A stretch of DNA of 32,754 nt. Source: an uncultured Granulosicoccaceae bacterium. GTDB taxonomy: Bacteria > Pseudomonadota > Gammaproteobacteria > Granulosicoccales > Granulosicoccaceae. The position numbers and the translations under genes were made by a program. Of this stretch, positions 1 to 8,119 are shown one piece after another. Where the stretch lies: contig CALGND010000001.1 of NCBI GenBank assembly GCA_937958675.1, forward strand, positions 1 through 32,754. The letters run 5' to 3'. The notes beneath the pieces are model-generated. The model was not told where the DNA came from and made no database searches. It worked only from the letters and a program-made list of their open reading frames with translations. Within the stretch, counting starts at the first letter, position 1. Each line of letters starts with the position of its first letter.

Positions 1-150
1 CCACCTTGCGTAGTACCACCAGTTGTATCGCCACCCTGCGTAGTACCACCGGTTGTATCGCCACCCTGTGTAGTACCACCAGTTGTATCGCCACCCTGCG
101 TAGTACCACCGGTTGTATCGCCACCTTGAGTCGTACCACCAGTTGTATCA
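1..150. repeat. 30-bp tandem repeat, 5 copies visible
   Basis: Five near-identical 30-bp units start at 1, 31, 61, 91 and 121, and a degenerate sixth spans 151-180. Each unit encodes GGDTTGGTTQ on the minus strand. Units alternate at their 21st base (a in units 1, 3 and 5; g in units 2 and 4), so the array is partly organised as 60-bp pairs. It continues past the left edge, so the copy number is unknown. Confidence 0.95.
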
Positions 151-1532
151 CCGCCATCAGTCGTGCCGGCTGTGGTTGTACCACCATCATTAAATGTGTT
201 TGCAATAAAGCCAAAGTCGATGCCTGGTACGTCCACACCCGTCACTTGAAACATGCTTGGATTACTACCAGCAGGCAGAATCAAACTTGGCGGTATATCA
301 GCATCGGTTTCATCGAGCAATAAAAAGTAACTCTGGTTGCTAAGGCCTGGTAACGTAAAGTTGCCAGAGATGTCGCTTTCAAGCGAATCACCAAGCTGCA
401 TATCAACACCTGGGTCATAAACCCCGTTATTGTTGCTGTCCTCATGCAGTGTCAGCGTGATCGACGCTATTCCAGCTTCGTTATCGTTCGCTTGACCATC
501 ACCGTTTTCATCCTTGAACAACTTGCCAGTTGCCGTGCTGACCTCATCGCCAACAAAGTAACCGGAAACACCACCATATATATCTGCACCGTCACCCGGC
601 ACAATGTAATCGTCGGCAGTGTCATTTGGAAAGCTAGAAGGATCGGTTAGCTTGTGTTTACTACTGTCTACATCTTTTGCAAAATAAGAAAAACCATAGT
701 ATCGCTGACCTTCACTTAAGCCCAGCTCTTTAGCCGACACAAAGGCCATCGCTAGAGACTCAGTGGACTCTTTCAAGAACCGTGGAAAACCCTGAGGCCC
801 AGAGGAGCTGCTTTGAAAAAATAGGTAATTGTGCTGTAGCGTAGTAACCCCGTAGCAAACATCATCACCGCTACAACCGTGAAAAAATTCGTTCACTCTG
901 ACCAGTGGCCCATAGGATTCAGGCTGGCCAAAGACATCCAAAGACAAAACTGCTGCAATTTGAATAGGGTTGTTACCGCGCTTTTCGGCGACGACATGCC
1001 CTGCCCGACTCATTGCATTTTTATCGAACGGTGCAGACACGCCTGTGTCAAACAGGTAATCGACTCGTTCAACGTTTTTGGGATTGGGTACTTTATTAGA
1101 AAAAATATCCAAAGCACCACGATTGATGACACGGCTGGCAAGCATCGCTGCCATGTCGCAGTTCCCAGTGCCTGAGCCGTCACTTGGGTAATCAGGGCTA
1201 AGTATTGTGGTACTTGCGCCAACTCGTTGAGCAAATATGCCGCACGGATTACCAGTGGATAAACCAGCAATATCGTTACGGCGCAGCTCTACTCGATCAG
1301 CAGAATTGGTATAGCTAAATCCAAGCCCATCGACTGTGAAGCCATCGAGCAATTGATTCTTCCCCATCCCCCAAGTGAAGGTGGCACCGTCAGTATCGTA
1401 TTGGAAAGGGGTAGCAAACGCCTCGCTTACATTAACGTTACTGACTTCTCCAGCACCATGTGCAACGCCCGTCATTGTTAATGCAATACAGCCAGCCATT
1501 AGTGGCCGCTTCAAAAGAGGGAAAATATCCAT
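1..1532 (-). CDS. Secreted SdrD-B-like protein with Gly/Thr repeats (partial)
   Basis: An open frame with no stop runs from an ATG at 1532 off the left edge, so about 510 residues are visible and the C-terminus is missing. Residues 1-26 form a signal peptide (hydrophobic core after LLKRPL, probable cleavage after VAHG). The middle is a globular region I do not recognise, containing the paired-cysteine segments NPCGIF, GNCDMA and HGCSGDDVCYG. Around residues 330-415 is a region like SdrD B domains or prealbumin-like folds (ATGKLFKDENGDG, then DSNNNGVYDPGVD, then ISGNFTLPGL), which are usually calcium-stabilised adhesin or stalk modules. From about residue 440 it becomes a GGDTTGGTTQ repeat tract. 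By inference it is an exported surface or extracellular protein. No Shine-Dalgarno (SD) sequence is obvious before the ATG. Partner genes lie outside the window. Confidence 0.8.
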   Translation of the reverse strand, partial: MDIFPLLKRPLMAGCIALTMTGVAHGAGEVSNVNVSEAFATPFQYDTDGATFTWGMGKNQLLDGFTVDGLGFSYTNSADRVELRRNDIAGLSTGNPCGIFAQRVGASTTILSPDYPSDGSGTGNCDMAAMLASRVINRGALDIFSNKVPNPKNVERVDYLFDTGVSAPFDKNAMSRAGHVVAEKRGNNPIQIAAVLSLDVFGQPESYGPLVRVNEFFHGCSGDDVCYGVTTLQHNYLFFQSSSSGPQGFPRFLKESTESLAMAFVSAKELGLSEGQRYYGFSYFAKDVDSSKHKLTDPSSFPNDTADDYIVPGDGADIYGGVSGYFVGDEVSTATGKLFKDENGDGQANDNEAGIASITLTLHEDSNNNGVYDPGVDMQLGDSLESDISGNFTLPGLSNQSYFLLLDETDADIPPSLILPAGSNPSMFQVTGVDVPGIDFGFIANTFNDGGTTTAGTTDGGDTTGGTTQGGDTTGGTTQGGDTTGGTTQGGDTTGGTTQGGDTTGGTTQG

Positions 1533-1700
1533 GCCGAACTCAGTATGATTAAAGGTATATCTCTATATTAGATAGAACGTTTTACTCAAAAATGCCAGTG
1601 AACTGGCTCGCATTGCGCATAAATAAGACAGATATTCACATCCGAGCAAAGAAATTGACGCATTGTTGGGCAAAAACCGAGTCTACACGGCCAACATTAA

Positions 1701-2300
1701 CTAAACATTAAATAGGGTTAATGCCGCATGCTGAAGCAACAAAATCGTTTTGGCATCTTGAATTTGGCCAGTGGATATCCATTTCATTGCATCATCAAAC
1801 GCAACTTCCATCACTTCGATATCTTCACCTTCGCTATCTAGGCCTCCCCCTTCACCGATGCGTTGGTCTGCGGTGTAACTGGCGTGGTAGTAATGAATTC
1901 GTTCGGTGATCGAACCAGGGCTGACGTAAGCGCTAAATAGCTTACATATCTCAGACACTTGATAACCAGTCTCTTGTTGCGTTTCTGAACGAATCGTTTG
2001 TGCCGGATTATCGTGTTCAAGTACGCCTGCCGGCACTTCAATCAAGAAGCCATCGTCATCATCTAGGTAGACGGGTAATCTGAATTGCTTGATAAGCACG
2101 ACTGTGCGCTGCTCAAGGTTGTAAAGCAAAATCGCGGCGCCGTCTCCGCGGTTATATACCTCTCGATCTTGCCGTTGCCACTGACCATTACTGCGAAGGT
2201 AATCAAATGATATTTTGTCTAGCCGAGCCCAGGAATCAGACAATAACGTCGTACCAACAATCTTTATACGATTAGTCAAATCTGACCACTCTCCAGCCAT
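1701..2300 (-). CDS. nudK: NudK-like Nudix nucleoside-diphosphate-sugar pyrophosphatase
   Basis: This 199-residue protein resembles E. coli NudK (191 aa) over its whole length. NudK is a cytoplasmic Mg-dependent hydrolase of GDP-mannose and related sugar nucleotides. Matching landmarks, from memory of the family, are REVYNRGDGAAILLYN, VVLIKQFRLPVY, the Nudix region GVLEHDN...SETQQETGYQV, YVSPGSITERIHYY, GGGLDSEGEDIEVMEV and IQDAKTILLL. The Nudix box departs from consensus: N for the Glu after GX5, S for the Arg, and Q for one Glu of the EE pair. The two glutamates expected to hold metal (in SE and QE) remain. The start at 2300 aligns best with NudK and gives a 29-nt overlap with the upstream gene; 2318 is an alternative. 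It is the last gene of the VWA cluster and probably translationally coupled. Confidence 0.85.
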   Translation of the reverse strand: MAGEWSDLTNRIKIVGTTLLSDSWARLDKISFDYLRSNGQWQRQDREVYNRGDGAAILLYNLEQRTVVLIKQFRLPVYLDDDDGFLIEVPAGVLEHDNPAQTIRSETQQETGYQVSEICKLFSAYVSPGSITERIHYYHASYTADQRIGEGGGLDSEGEDIEVMEVAFDDAMKWISTGQIQDAKTILLLQHAALTLFNV

Positions 2301-2661
2301 CAGGACTAACACTACCATCCGATAACCATATTTTTTTATCTGCGACAGTACTGCTGTAGGGCAACAAACTCTCAGCAGAGCTTTTGCCAAATGCTGCTCT
2401 AAAAATCGAATTACGGGATTGTATGTCAGCCAATGGGCCAATCATCGCTTTGTCGGTGCCGATCAGAATTTCTTGGTAACGGCCACTGCTTTCAAAATCT
2501 TCTATCCAATTTTGCATGGCAGCAAATTTCGGCTTCATGATAAAAGAAGTATCGGCTACAACCAATACTGTTTTTGGATTATTACCATGATAAACATGCG
2601 CCGCTGCCCACGCGACAGCATGCAAACCAAAGAACAGCGCAAACACTTTTAGCCATTTCAT
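2272..2661 (-). CDS. Membrane-anchored or exported mini-VWA-like protein
   Basis: A 129-residue protein I cannot name. Residues 1-21 are a signal peptide or membrane anchor (KWLKVFALFFGLHAVAWAAA). The rest has a reduced von Willebrand A pattern: strand KTVLVVADTSFIM carries the start of a DxSxS-like motif without the final Ser, followed by amphipathic helix MQNWIEDF, strand YQEILIGTD, and KKIWLSDGS, which resembles the LSDG strand of VWA domains. The start is well placed: GAGG overlaps the stop of the preceding VWA lipoprotein gene, 7-8 nt before the ATG. The 3' end overlaps nudK. By inference it works with the preceding lipoprotein, possibly as a non-metal-binding VWA-like partner. The VWA assignment rests on motif reading only. 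Confidence 0.7.
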   Translation of the reverse strand: MKWLKVFALFFGLHAVAWAAAHVYHGNNPKTVLVVADTSFIMKPKFAAMQNWIEDFESSGRYQEILIGTDKAMIGPLADIQSRNSIFRAAFGKSSAESLLPYSSTVADKKIWLSDGSVSPDGWRVVRFD

Positions 2662-2671
2662 TTTGCTGGCC

Positions 2672-4345
2672 TCACATTTCCGAATTCAGCAAGTTACCGA
2701 TTCTATATGCTGCCGAACTAGCACTGGATTCTACGTATGCACCTTCGGCTAGGCTAGAGAGTTGTCGCATTTCATCTGAAGTCACTTCGTAAGCGATCGA
2801 ATGAATGGGTATACCAGACCATTCAAGTGAGTCCTGAACCGACTTTAGATCCATACCACGATTGCGTTCACCGTCGGATAAAACGAATATCAATAATTTG
2901 TGATCAGGGTTTTGCTTACGGAATTCGGCTAACAGGTTAGCAGCTACCATCACTCCATCGTTTGTTGCAGTACGACCGCCAGTAACCAAACGCTCAACCG
3001 CACCATTAAATAGGGATTTTTGCTGCACGTCAAACTGACGTACATTTAAATCAACGTTAACGTATTCATTATAAGTAACCAAGCCAATCGCATTGTTAGC
3101 GCTAATTAGGTCCGACGATTCTATTAATGCCCGCTTTAAGTTTTTCATTCGAGAGCCTTCCATCGAACCCGATACATCAGCAACAAACACGGCAGCGATT
3201 GGCCTACCGCCCGATTTTTTTTGCTTCCAGATAGTTTGTGCCTGCGCAATTAGCGAGGAATCCTCAATACTGTAGGCAGACTTATAGTTTGCAGTTTGAG
3301 CAAATCCGAAACGATCAACTACCGCCTGCTGCTGCTGGATAAAGTTAGCGAATAGTTGCAACACTTCACGCTCAGCTTCGTTGGCTTCAGGCGTTGCATA
3401 CAAAGGGCTGTCATGACGTACCCCGAACGGAATAAACTCATAGCCCTTCATCCCTGTAACATTGACCCAAGACTGGTGCTCCATAACAAGCGCATCCAGC
3501 ACGCCACTACCTTGCGCTGCATCGCGCATCTGCAATGTGGTTTGCGCAACAAATGGCACACCTACTTGAAAAGCCTCAAACGCACTAGCGACATCTGGAG
3601 AAAGTAACTGTGACTCATCGCCATCAGAAAATGCATTGAGAACCGTGAGTAAAAAGTTAAGCCCTGTACTGGATTGATAGGGATTGGTATACCCCATCGA
3701 AAACGATCCATTTGACACATTGGTCAGTAACTTAGGTACATCCAAATTGCCATTGGTGGTGATTAGATCCGCTTTGGATTTTTTAACAATAATGCCCGCA
3801 GTATTGGGCGCGGTGACATCGGCCACTGTTTGTAGATCGATACCAGCAGCGTTAAGCATATCTCCCCATAAAAAGTTACTTGGGGAAAATGCATCAGGGG
3901 TGTATTGGCCGGCTAACATAAACTGGGCACCCAAACCCGATGCTATTTTGCGTATCGAAACAGCGGCTGTTTTACCGTTGGACAACCTAACTCGTTGTCC
4001 ATTGAAGGCTTCAGCTAACTCATTATAAAAACCATCTCGACCTTTACCAGCTTTCTCAGACGAGGTAAATATTTCGACGGCTTCGACGTTGTTGCTATCT
4101 CTCCGACCAATACCAATCGGGTATTCATCGAGGCTAGGTAATAAAGACAGCAAATTGGTTTTGCTTAGGCGAATATTTGCACGCGATTGATTTTCACGAA
4201 AAGTGGGCTTGATCTTTTTAGCAACTGCCTCAGCGATCGCCTCTTCAGCCTTTTCTTGAGAATCGATGTTTGGCTTACAGCCAAACAACAGTAAGGTGGT
4301 AAGTGCCACAATGCCGATAGATGAGATGTTGGCTTTTGCAGCCAT
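2672..4345 (-). CDS. Lipoprotein with solute-binding-like region and VWA domain
   Basis: This is a 557-residue lipoprotein. Its signal peptide ends in the lipobox LLFGC, with Cys at residue 23. The middle (about 80-360) looks like an extracellular solute-binding fold, with EIFTSSEKAGKGRDGFYNEL and FSMGYTNPYQSSTGLNFLL. The C-terminal 380-557 region is a VWA domain with an intact MIDAS: DVSGS at 390-394, Thr in GGRTATND, and Asp in FVLSDGE. VWA domains bind partner proteins through a divalent metal, so this may present captured ligands or organise an envelope complex. The ATG at 4345 is chosen because AAGGAAG lies 6-7 nt upstream. An in-frame ATG at 4366 lacks an SD but would give a more basic n-region. 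It sits between a two-TM protein and a mini-VWA protein. Confidence 0.85.
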   Translation of the reverse strand: MAAKANISSIGIVALTTLLLFGCKPNIDSQEKAEEAIAEAVAKKIKPTFRENQSRANIRLSKTNLLSLLPSLDEYPIGIGRRDSNNVEAVEIFTSSEKAGKGRDGFYNELAEAFNGQRVRLSNGKTAAVSIRKIASGLGAQFMLAGQYTPDAFSPSNFLWGDMLNAAGIDLQTVADVTAPNTAGIIVKKSKADLITTNGNLDVPKLLTNVSNGSFSMGYTNPYQSSTGLNFLLTVLNAFSDGDESQLLSPDVASAFEAFQVGVPFVAQTTLQMRDAAQGSGVLDALVMEHQSWVNVTGMKGYEFIPFGVRHDSPLYATPEANEAEREVLQLFANFIQQQQAVVDRFGFAQTANYKSAYSIEDSSLIAQAQTIWKQKKSGGRPIAAVFVADVSGSMEGSRMKNLKRALIESSDLISANNAIGLVTYNEYVNVDLNVRQFDVQQKSLFNGAVERLVTGGRTATNDGVMVAANLLAEFRKQNPDHKLLIFVLSDGERNRGMDLKSVQDSLEWSGIPIHSIAYEVTSDEMRQLSSLAEGAYVESSASSAAYRIGNLLNSEM

Positions 4346-4419
4346 TGTTTGCTTCCTTGTTTTCATAATGATATTTATCGCAAGCTTAACGCTATTGTGC
4401 CAGCGTCATGGCCCCGACG

Positions 4420-5097
4420 CTACTTACCAGATTGACTAGCAATTTCAGACATACTGACCAATCGCGCCAACGTATCCAGACGCTCGAACTCGCTGAATGA
4501 GCTGATATTAGCGACTTCTACCGCGGTATCGGTTAACGCATCAAACAAATTACGATTTTCGGTAAGCAAGCCTTCTAATCGATCTGATTGCTCACGATTT
4601 AAGCGTTCAAATTTCTCACGCCTCGAATCGTTGCGATCATTCTTGCCTTCATTTCGAGATATGGACGACAGGCTATGCCCCACGGCCACGACATCGTTTA
4701 AATTTTGTATAGCGTGCTTCTGAACTCTGCGAGCGGTAGCTAAATAGGCGATTGGGCTATTCTTTTTACCTATAAATCGAGTCTCAACCACAGAATGATA
4801 ATCTTCCAACATCGCAGTTAAGCGTGTGGCTTGGCTAACGCCTTCATCAATTTCAAGCTTATGAAGTTCGTCACGTAGCTCGTGCAAGCGCGCCGTCAGT
4901 TGTTCGTGCTCTTGCGCCTCGCGCTCTTCTAACCACCCAAGCTCGTCAGCCAGCGTAAAGCCGGTTTGACGATAAAGCAACGGCACCGTAAATACGGCGA
5001 TAAACGCCACCAAGGCATAGCCCGCCAAGGCAGGCAAATCAGGCCGAAACCACCAGATAAACAGGGCCAACAACAAAGCTGATAGCACTGCTGCCAC
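4420..5097 (-). CDS. Two-TM helical protein, XpaC-like architecture
   Basis: The N-terminus holds two closely spaced hydrophobic segments (LSALLLALFIWWF, then LAGYALVAFIAVFTVPLLY). A long charged, helix-rich cytoplasmic part follows, with coiled-coil character in EEREAQEHEQLTARLHELRD and later REKFERLNREQSDRLEGLL. That layout resembles XpaC-type proteins found near TelA and VWA/solute-binding proteins in other bacteria; this is inference, not a sequence match I can demonstrate. The conventional start is GTG at 5097. An in-frame ATT at 5142 is preceded at exactly 6 nt by GAGGAG (complement of 5149-5154), and the 15 added codons read naturally into the first helix, so translation may begin there. 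The 74-nt gap to the VWA lipoprotein gene supports co-transcription. Confidence 0.7.
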   Translation of the reverse strand: MAAVLSALLLALFIWWFRPDLPALAGYALVAFIAVFTVPLLYRQTGFTLADELGWLEEREAQEHEQLTARLHELRDELHKLEIDEGVSQATRLTAMLEDYHSVVETRFIGKKNSPIAYLATARRVQKHAIQNLNDVVAVGHSLSSISRNEGKNDRNDSRREKFERLNREQSDRLEGLLTENRNLFDALTDTAVEVANISSFSEFERLDTLARLVSMSEIASQSGK

Positions 5098-5236
5098 GAC
5101 CGTCGTATTGCGGACTTCACTCCCCAGGCCAGCAAATAGAATGACGCACTCCTCGAATAGTTTTTATATCTTACCCATAGAGTAGGCCCACAGCTGCCTG
5201 AGTTCAACCGTTATCAAGACGCAGATAATATAGTGG

Positions 5237-7147
5237 TTAATAACCGAGCGTCCTCAGCAGGCTCAAGCTGCGGGGTTCGGACGAGCGCGGGAGTACTCTG
5301 TTGAGCTCATGGAGCGATGTGGAGCCAGATGCGGCCTTTAAAATACCATCTTCTACTAAGGTGATTAACCCACTCTGCTCTACCCCTAGTTGGCGTATTT
5401 GTGCAGATGTTTTACCCATCAGTACTGCTTCACGCAGCGCTTCGTCGATTATGAGCACTTCATACACACCTATACGGCCATTGTACCCACTACCACCACA
5501 ACTGCTGCATCCCTTGCCTTTTGTGAAGGTCGCAATTGCTAGATCCTCAAGCGCTAAACCATAACGCTCTTGCTCGGCTGCGGTCGGCTCATAGGCTCGA
5601 GCACAATTGTGACAAACCCGACGCACTAAGCGCTGGGAAATCATCGCCTTCACAGCGGGGGATACGGCAAACAACTCACTGTCAATATTCTTCATTCTTA
5701 ACAAAACGCCGATGCCATCATCTGAGCAAAAAGTGGTTAATACTTTATGCCCACCGAGCATCACTTTAGTAGCCGTCTTGGCAACTCCCTGCCCATGAAT
5801 TTCACCAACGACCAACACGTCAGGATCTTGCTTGAGCATATGGCCGATTGACTCTGCGTACGACCCACCCGGTCGCCGGTTTACAAAGCACTGCTTAACT
5901 CCATCAATTGCATATTCGATGTGATCCTCGACGCAAACGATACTGCTTTGCTCTTTATTTAGATGGTCGATGCAACTATATAATGTCGTCGTTTTGCCCG
6001 AGCCGCTTGGTCCAGACAATATGATTGATCCGTTAGGGTCTTCTAGGGCTTGCTCCTTAAATTGGTCTAATACACTTTCGTGCATCCCTAACATTGAAAG
6101 CCCCATCAAATCATCACGACGCGTATTAACTCGCATCACTGCACTCACACCTTCCTCGGTAACAAAGAATGAACATTTTATCCTTACTGGGTGATGACTA
6201 TTTATGGATGTATGAGCGAACTGCCCTGATTGATGTCGACCGTGCTCTGCGTTATCCAGCTCCGCCAAATTTTTAAGCCTTGCAATCATCGCTTGACGCT
6301 GTTCATGCGTAATATCTCTTTCGGTTCGCAGCAAACCATCGATGCGCAATCTGATTCTGCTACTCGAATTAACCGGCTCGATGTGTATATCGCTTGCACA
6401 ATCCTGAATAGCCGCTTCTATTACATCGAAAAGATCAGTTGATTTCTCCTGGCCTGACTCAACAGCAGTTGGTTCTACAGCGCGGCCCTGCAGATCAAGC
6501 TGCTTTTCTATATAAGATGCCGCACACATAACCGGAGTAATCACACTGTTTAGCGCCCTAGCTGCCGTCGTTCTGGCTTCTTGATCCATTGGATCAGTAA
6601 AGGCCACCACAATATTGCCTTCACGCTGCACTACCGGAATAAAACCGCAACGTCGGCATATATCGATGCCAGCCTTAGCCATTAACTCTGGGTTGATTTG
6701 TTCAACCGTCGGATTGATGAATTCAAAGCCCAATTGAGCCGCGAGAGACTTAGCAAGATTATTGGGCTTCACCCAGTTGCTCTCAAGTAGAATTTGACCC
6801 AGTTTTCTCTTGAAGTTTTCTTCCTCCTGCATCACTACTGCACGTTCAAGATTTTCCGGTTCAACATATTGAAATTCAAGTAGTAGCGCGCCAATGGGCA
6901 CGTCCGGCTGACAACGGCGAATACAATTCAATATTCGATTCTCGTCCACGATTTGCAATTCACACAGCCAAAAAAACAAAGGCTTGGTGTAGTTATCACT
7001 GATCATCTTCTGTAGAACAGCATGAAGGTCAATAGTTGTAACCAATTTCTCCTTTAGCAGCATTGCACCTAAGGTGCGTCGTATTTCTTGCGTTGACATT
7101 ACGACTCTGGGCTTAGATCGCCTCCGTTTGGATACAGCTGTTTGCAT
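5237..7147 (-). CDS. Divergent GspE/PilB-family ATPase
   Basis: A 636-residue type II secretion/type IV pilus assembly ATPase relative. Numbered from the ATG at 7147, two N-terminal MshEN/GspE-N-like regions span about 20-215. The catalytic core follows: SDIHIEP at 252-258, Walker A GPSGSGKTT at 379-387, Asp box VEDHIEY at 406-412 and Walker B DPDVLVVGEI at 441-450. A zinc-binding-type set C512-x2-C515 and C547-x2-C550 is present. Two usual signatures are altered: GEIRD reads GEIHG, and the His box STLHTND reads TTFCSDD. The 7147 start has GGAG 7 nt upstream, whereas a GTG at 7189 has none. No PilC-like membrane partner or pilin lies nearby; the downstream genes are the VWA cluster. Nucleotide binding looks intact, but catalytic behaviour is uncertain. 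Confidence 0.88.
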   Translation of the reverse strand: MQTAVSKRRRSKPRVVMSTQEIRRTLGAMLLKEKLVTTIDLHAVLQKMISDNYTKPLFFWLCELQIVDENRILNCIRRCQPDVPIGALLLEFQYVEPENLERAVVMQEEENFKRKLGQILLESNWVKPNNLAKSLAAQLGFEFINPTVEQINPELMAKAGIDICRRCGFIPVVQREGNIVVAFTDPMDQEARTTAARALNSVITPVMCAASYIEKQLDLQGRAVEPTAVESGQEKSTDLFDVIEAAIQDCASDIHIEPVNSSSRIRLRIDGLLRTERDITHEQRQAMIARLKNLAELDNAEHGRHQSGQFAHTSINSHHPVRIKCSFFVTEEGVSAVMRVNTRRDDLMGLSMLGMHESVLDQFKEQALEDPNGSIILSGPSGSGKTTTLYSCIDHLNKEQSSIVCVEDHIEYAIDGVKQCFVNRRPGGSYAESIGHMLKQDPDVLVVGEIHGQGVAKTATKVMLGGHKVLTTFCSDDGIGVLLRMKNIDSELFAVSPAVKAMISQRLVRRVCHNCARAYEPTAAEQERYGLALEDLAIATFTKGKGCSSCGGSGYNGRIGVYEVLIIDEALREAVLMGKTSAQIRQLGVEQSGLITLVEDGILKAASGSTSLHELNRVLPRSSEPRSLSLLRTLGY

Positions 7148-7234
7148 TATTTTGCTCCGGTCAATGAAGCTTCTATCGGGCTTACGCACAATCGCTAAAC
7201 AATCCCAACTTACTTACGTGTTACATACAGGGGC

Positions 7235-7279
7235 AACAGTTAAACACTCTTGCTTTAGCCAATTTTCGGTTTAACTGTT
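7235..7279. promoter_or_regulatory. 11-bp inverted repeat in divergent promoter region
   Basis: AACAGTTAAAC at 7235-7245 is perfectly mirrored by GTTTAACTGTT at 7269-7279, with a 23-bp spacer (34 bp centre to centre). It lies between the divergent ATPase operon and the hydratase gene, so it could be a two-site operator serving both. No regulator gene is adjacent. Confidence 0.5.
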
Positions 7280-7336
7280 ACATTGCAACCCAACTTGATA
7301 TCATCCAAAAACGCTCTCTTGCGAGAAAACACCCTT

Positions 7337-8119
7337 ATGACAAACTCCACAGCCAAAGCATTGCTAACAGCGCGTCTTGCAGGTCAGTTAATCGAGTGCG
7401 AACCACTACCCAGCACCGAAAAGCAAGCCTATGTAATTCAGCAGGCGATTATTGATACAAACGACGACACTATAAGCGGCATCAAAATCGGTGCTACCAA
7501 CGCCAAAACTCAAGCAATCCTAGGGCTTAGCCAACCATTTTTTGGCCCTGTGTTCACTCGTGGTGTTTTCTCATGTCGCAATGGAGAACAGCTTGCACAA
7601 GCGCCTCTCAAGGCTGCCAACCCTGTAAAAATTGAAACAGAGTTTGTCATCGGGTTAAAAAGCACGCTAATTGGTAAACAAGACGGCATCACTCTGGATG
7701 AGGTGACGGACGCAATCGACTGGATCGCACCTGGATTCGAATTAATTGGTTCTAGAATACAAAACATACCTGAAAAGGCAGGACTATGCGCTATTGCAGA
7801 TGGCGGTGGAAACCATAACGTTATCCTAGGCAAGCCAGATCACAATTGGAAAAAGCGTAACTGGCAAACGCACCGCGCGGTGCTAAACATCAATGGCAAA
7901 CAAGTGGCTGAGGGGCACAGTGGCGATAGCGATGCCGGTAGCCCAATTGGAATGCTGCACTGGTTACTTAACTTTGAAGGTTTTACCGGCAAACAGATTG
8001 TGGCTGGGCAATTTGTATTTTGTGGCACCTGCACTGACCCAGTTATCGTTAATGCTGGCGATCAGCTACATGCTGATTTTGGTGAATTGGGCGAACTACG
8101 CGCCACCTGCACTTGCTAA
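7337..8119 (+). CDS. 2-keto-4-pentenoate hydratase family protein
   Basis: This 260-residue protein belongs to the fumarylacetoacetase-fold hydratase/decarboxylase family (MhpD, DmpH and relatives). Members hydrate 2-hydroxypenta-2,4-dienoates or decarboxylate oxalocrotonates at the end of meta-cleavage pathways, using Mg. Family landmarks are the N-terminal helix with TARLAG, GIKIGATNAKTQAILGL, FGPVFTRGVF, the metal-site region VKIETEFVIGL, DAIDWIAPGFELIGSRI, and the C-terminal FCGTCTDPVIVNAGDQLHADFGELGEL. The ATG at 7337 is preferred over an upstream TTG at 7283, which would add an untypical tail. No ring-cleavage dioxygenase or other meta-pathway gene is nearby, so the substrate is unknown. 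Its stop overlaps that of the convergent MFS gene by 4 bp (CTAA). Confidence 0.82.
   Translation: MTNSTAKALLTARLAGQLIECEPLPSTEKQAYVIQQAIIDTNDDTISGIKIGATNAKTQAILGLSQPFFGPVFTRGVFSCRNGEQLAQAPLKAANPVKIETEFVIGLKSTLIGKQDGITLDEVTDAIDWIAPGFELIGSRIQNIPEKAGLCAIADGGGNHNVILGKPDHNWKKRNWQTHRAVLNINGKQVAEGHSGDSDAGSPIGMLHWLLNFEGFTGKQIVAGQFVFCGTCTDPVIVNAGDQLHADFGELGELRATCTC

Noticed and set aside
1..180. Tandem repeats as a CRISPR array
   Set aside because: Units are contiguous 30-mers with no unique spacers, and they encode a regular Gly/Thr decapeptide in an open frame.
2419..2661. Plus-strand frames opposite the mini-VWA gene
   Set aside because: They lack any recognisable domain, while the minus frame has a signal peptide, an SD overlapping the previous stop and VWA-like strands.
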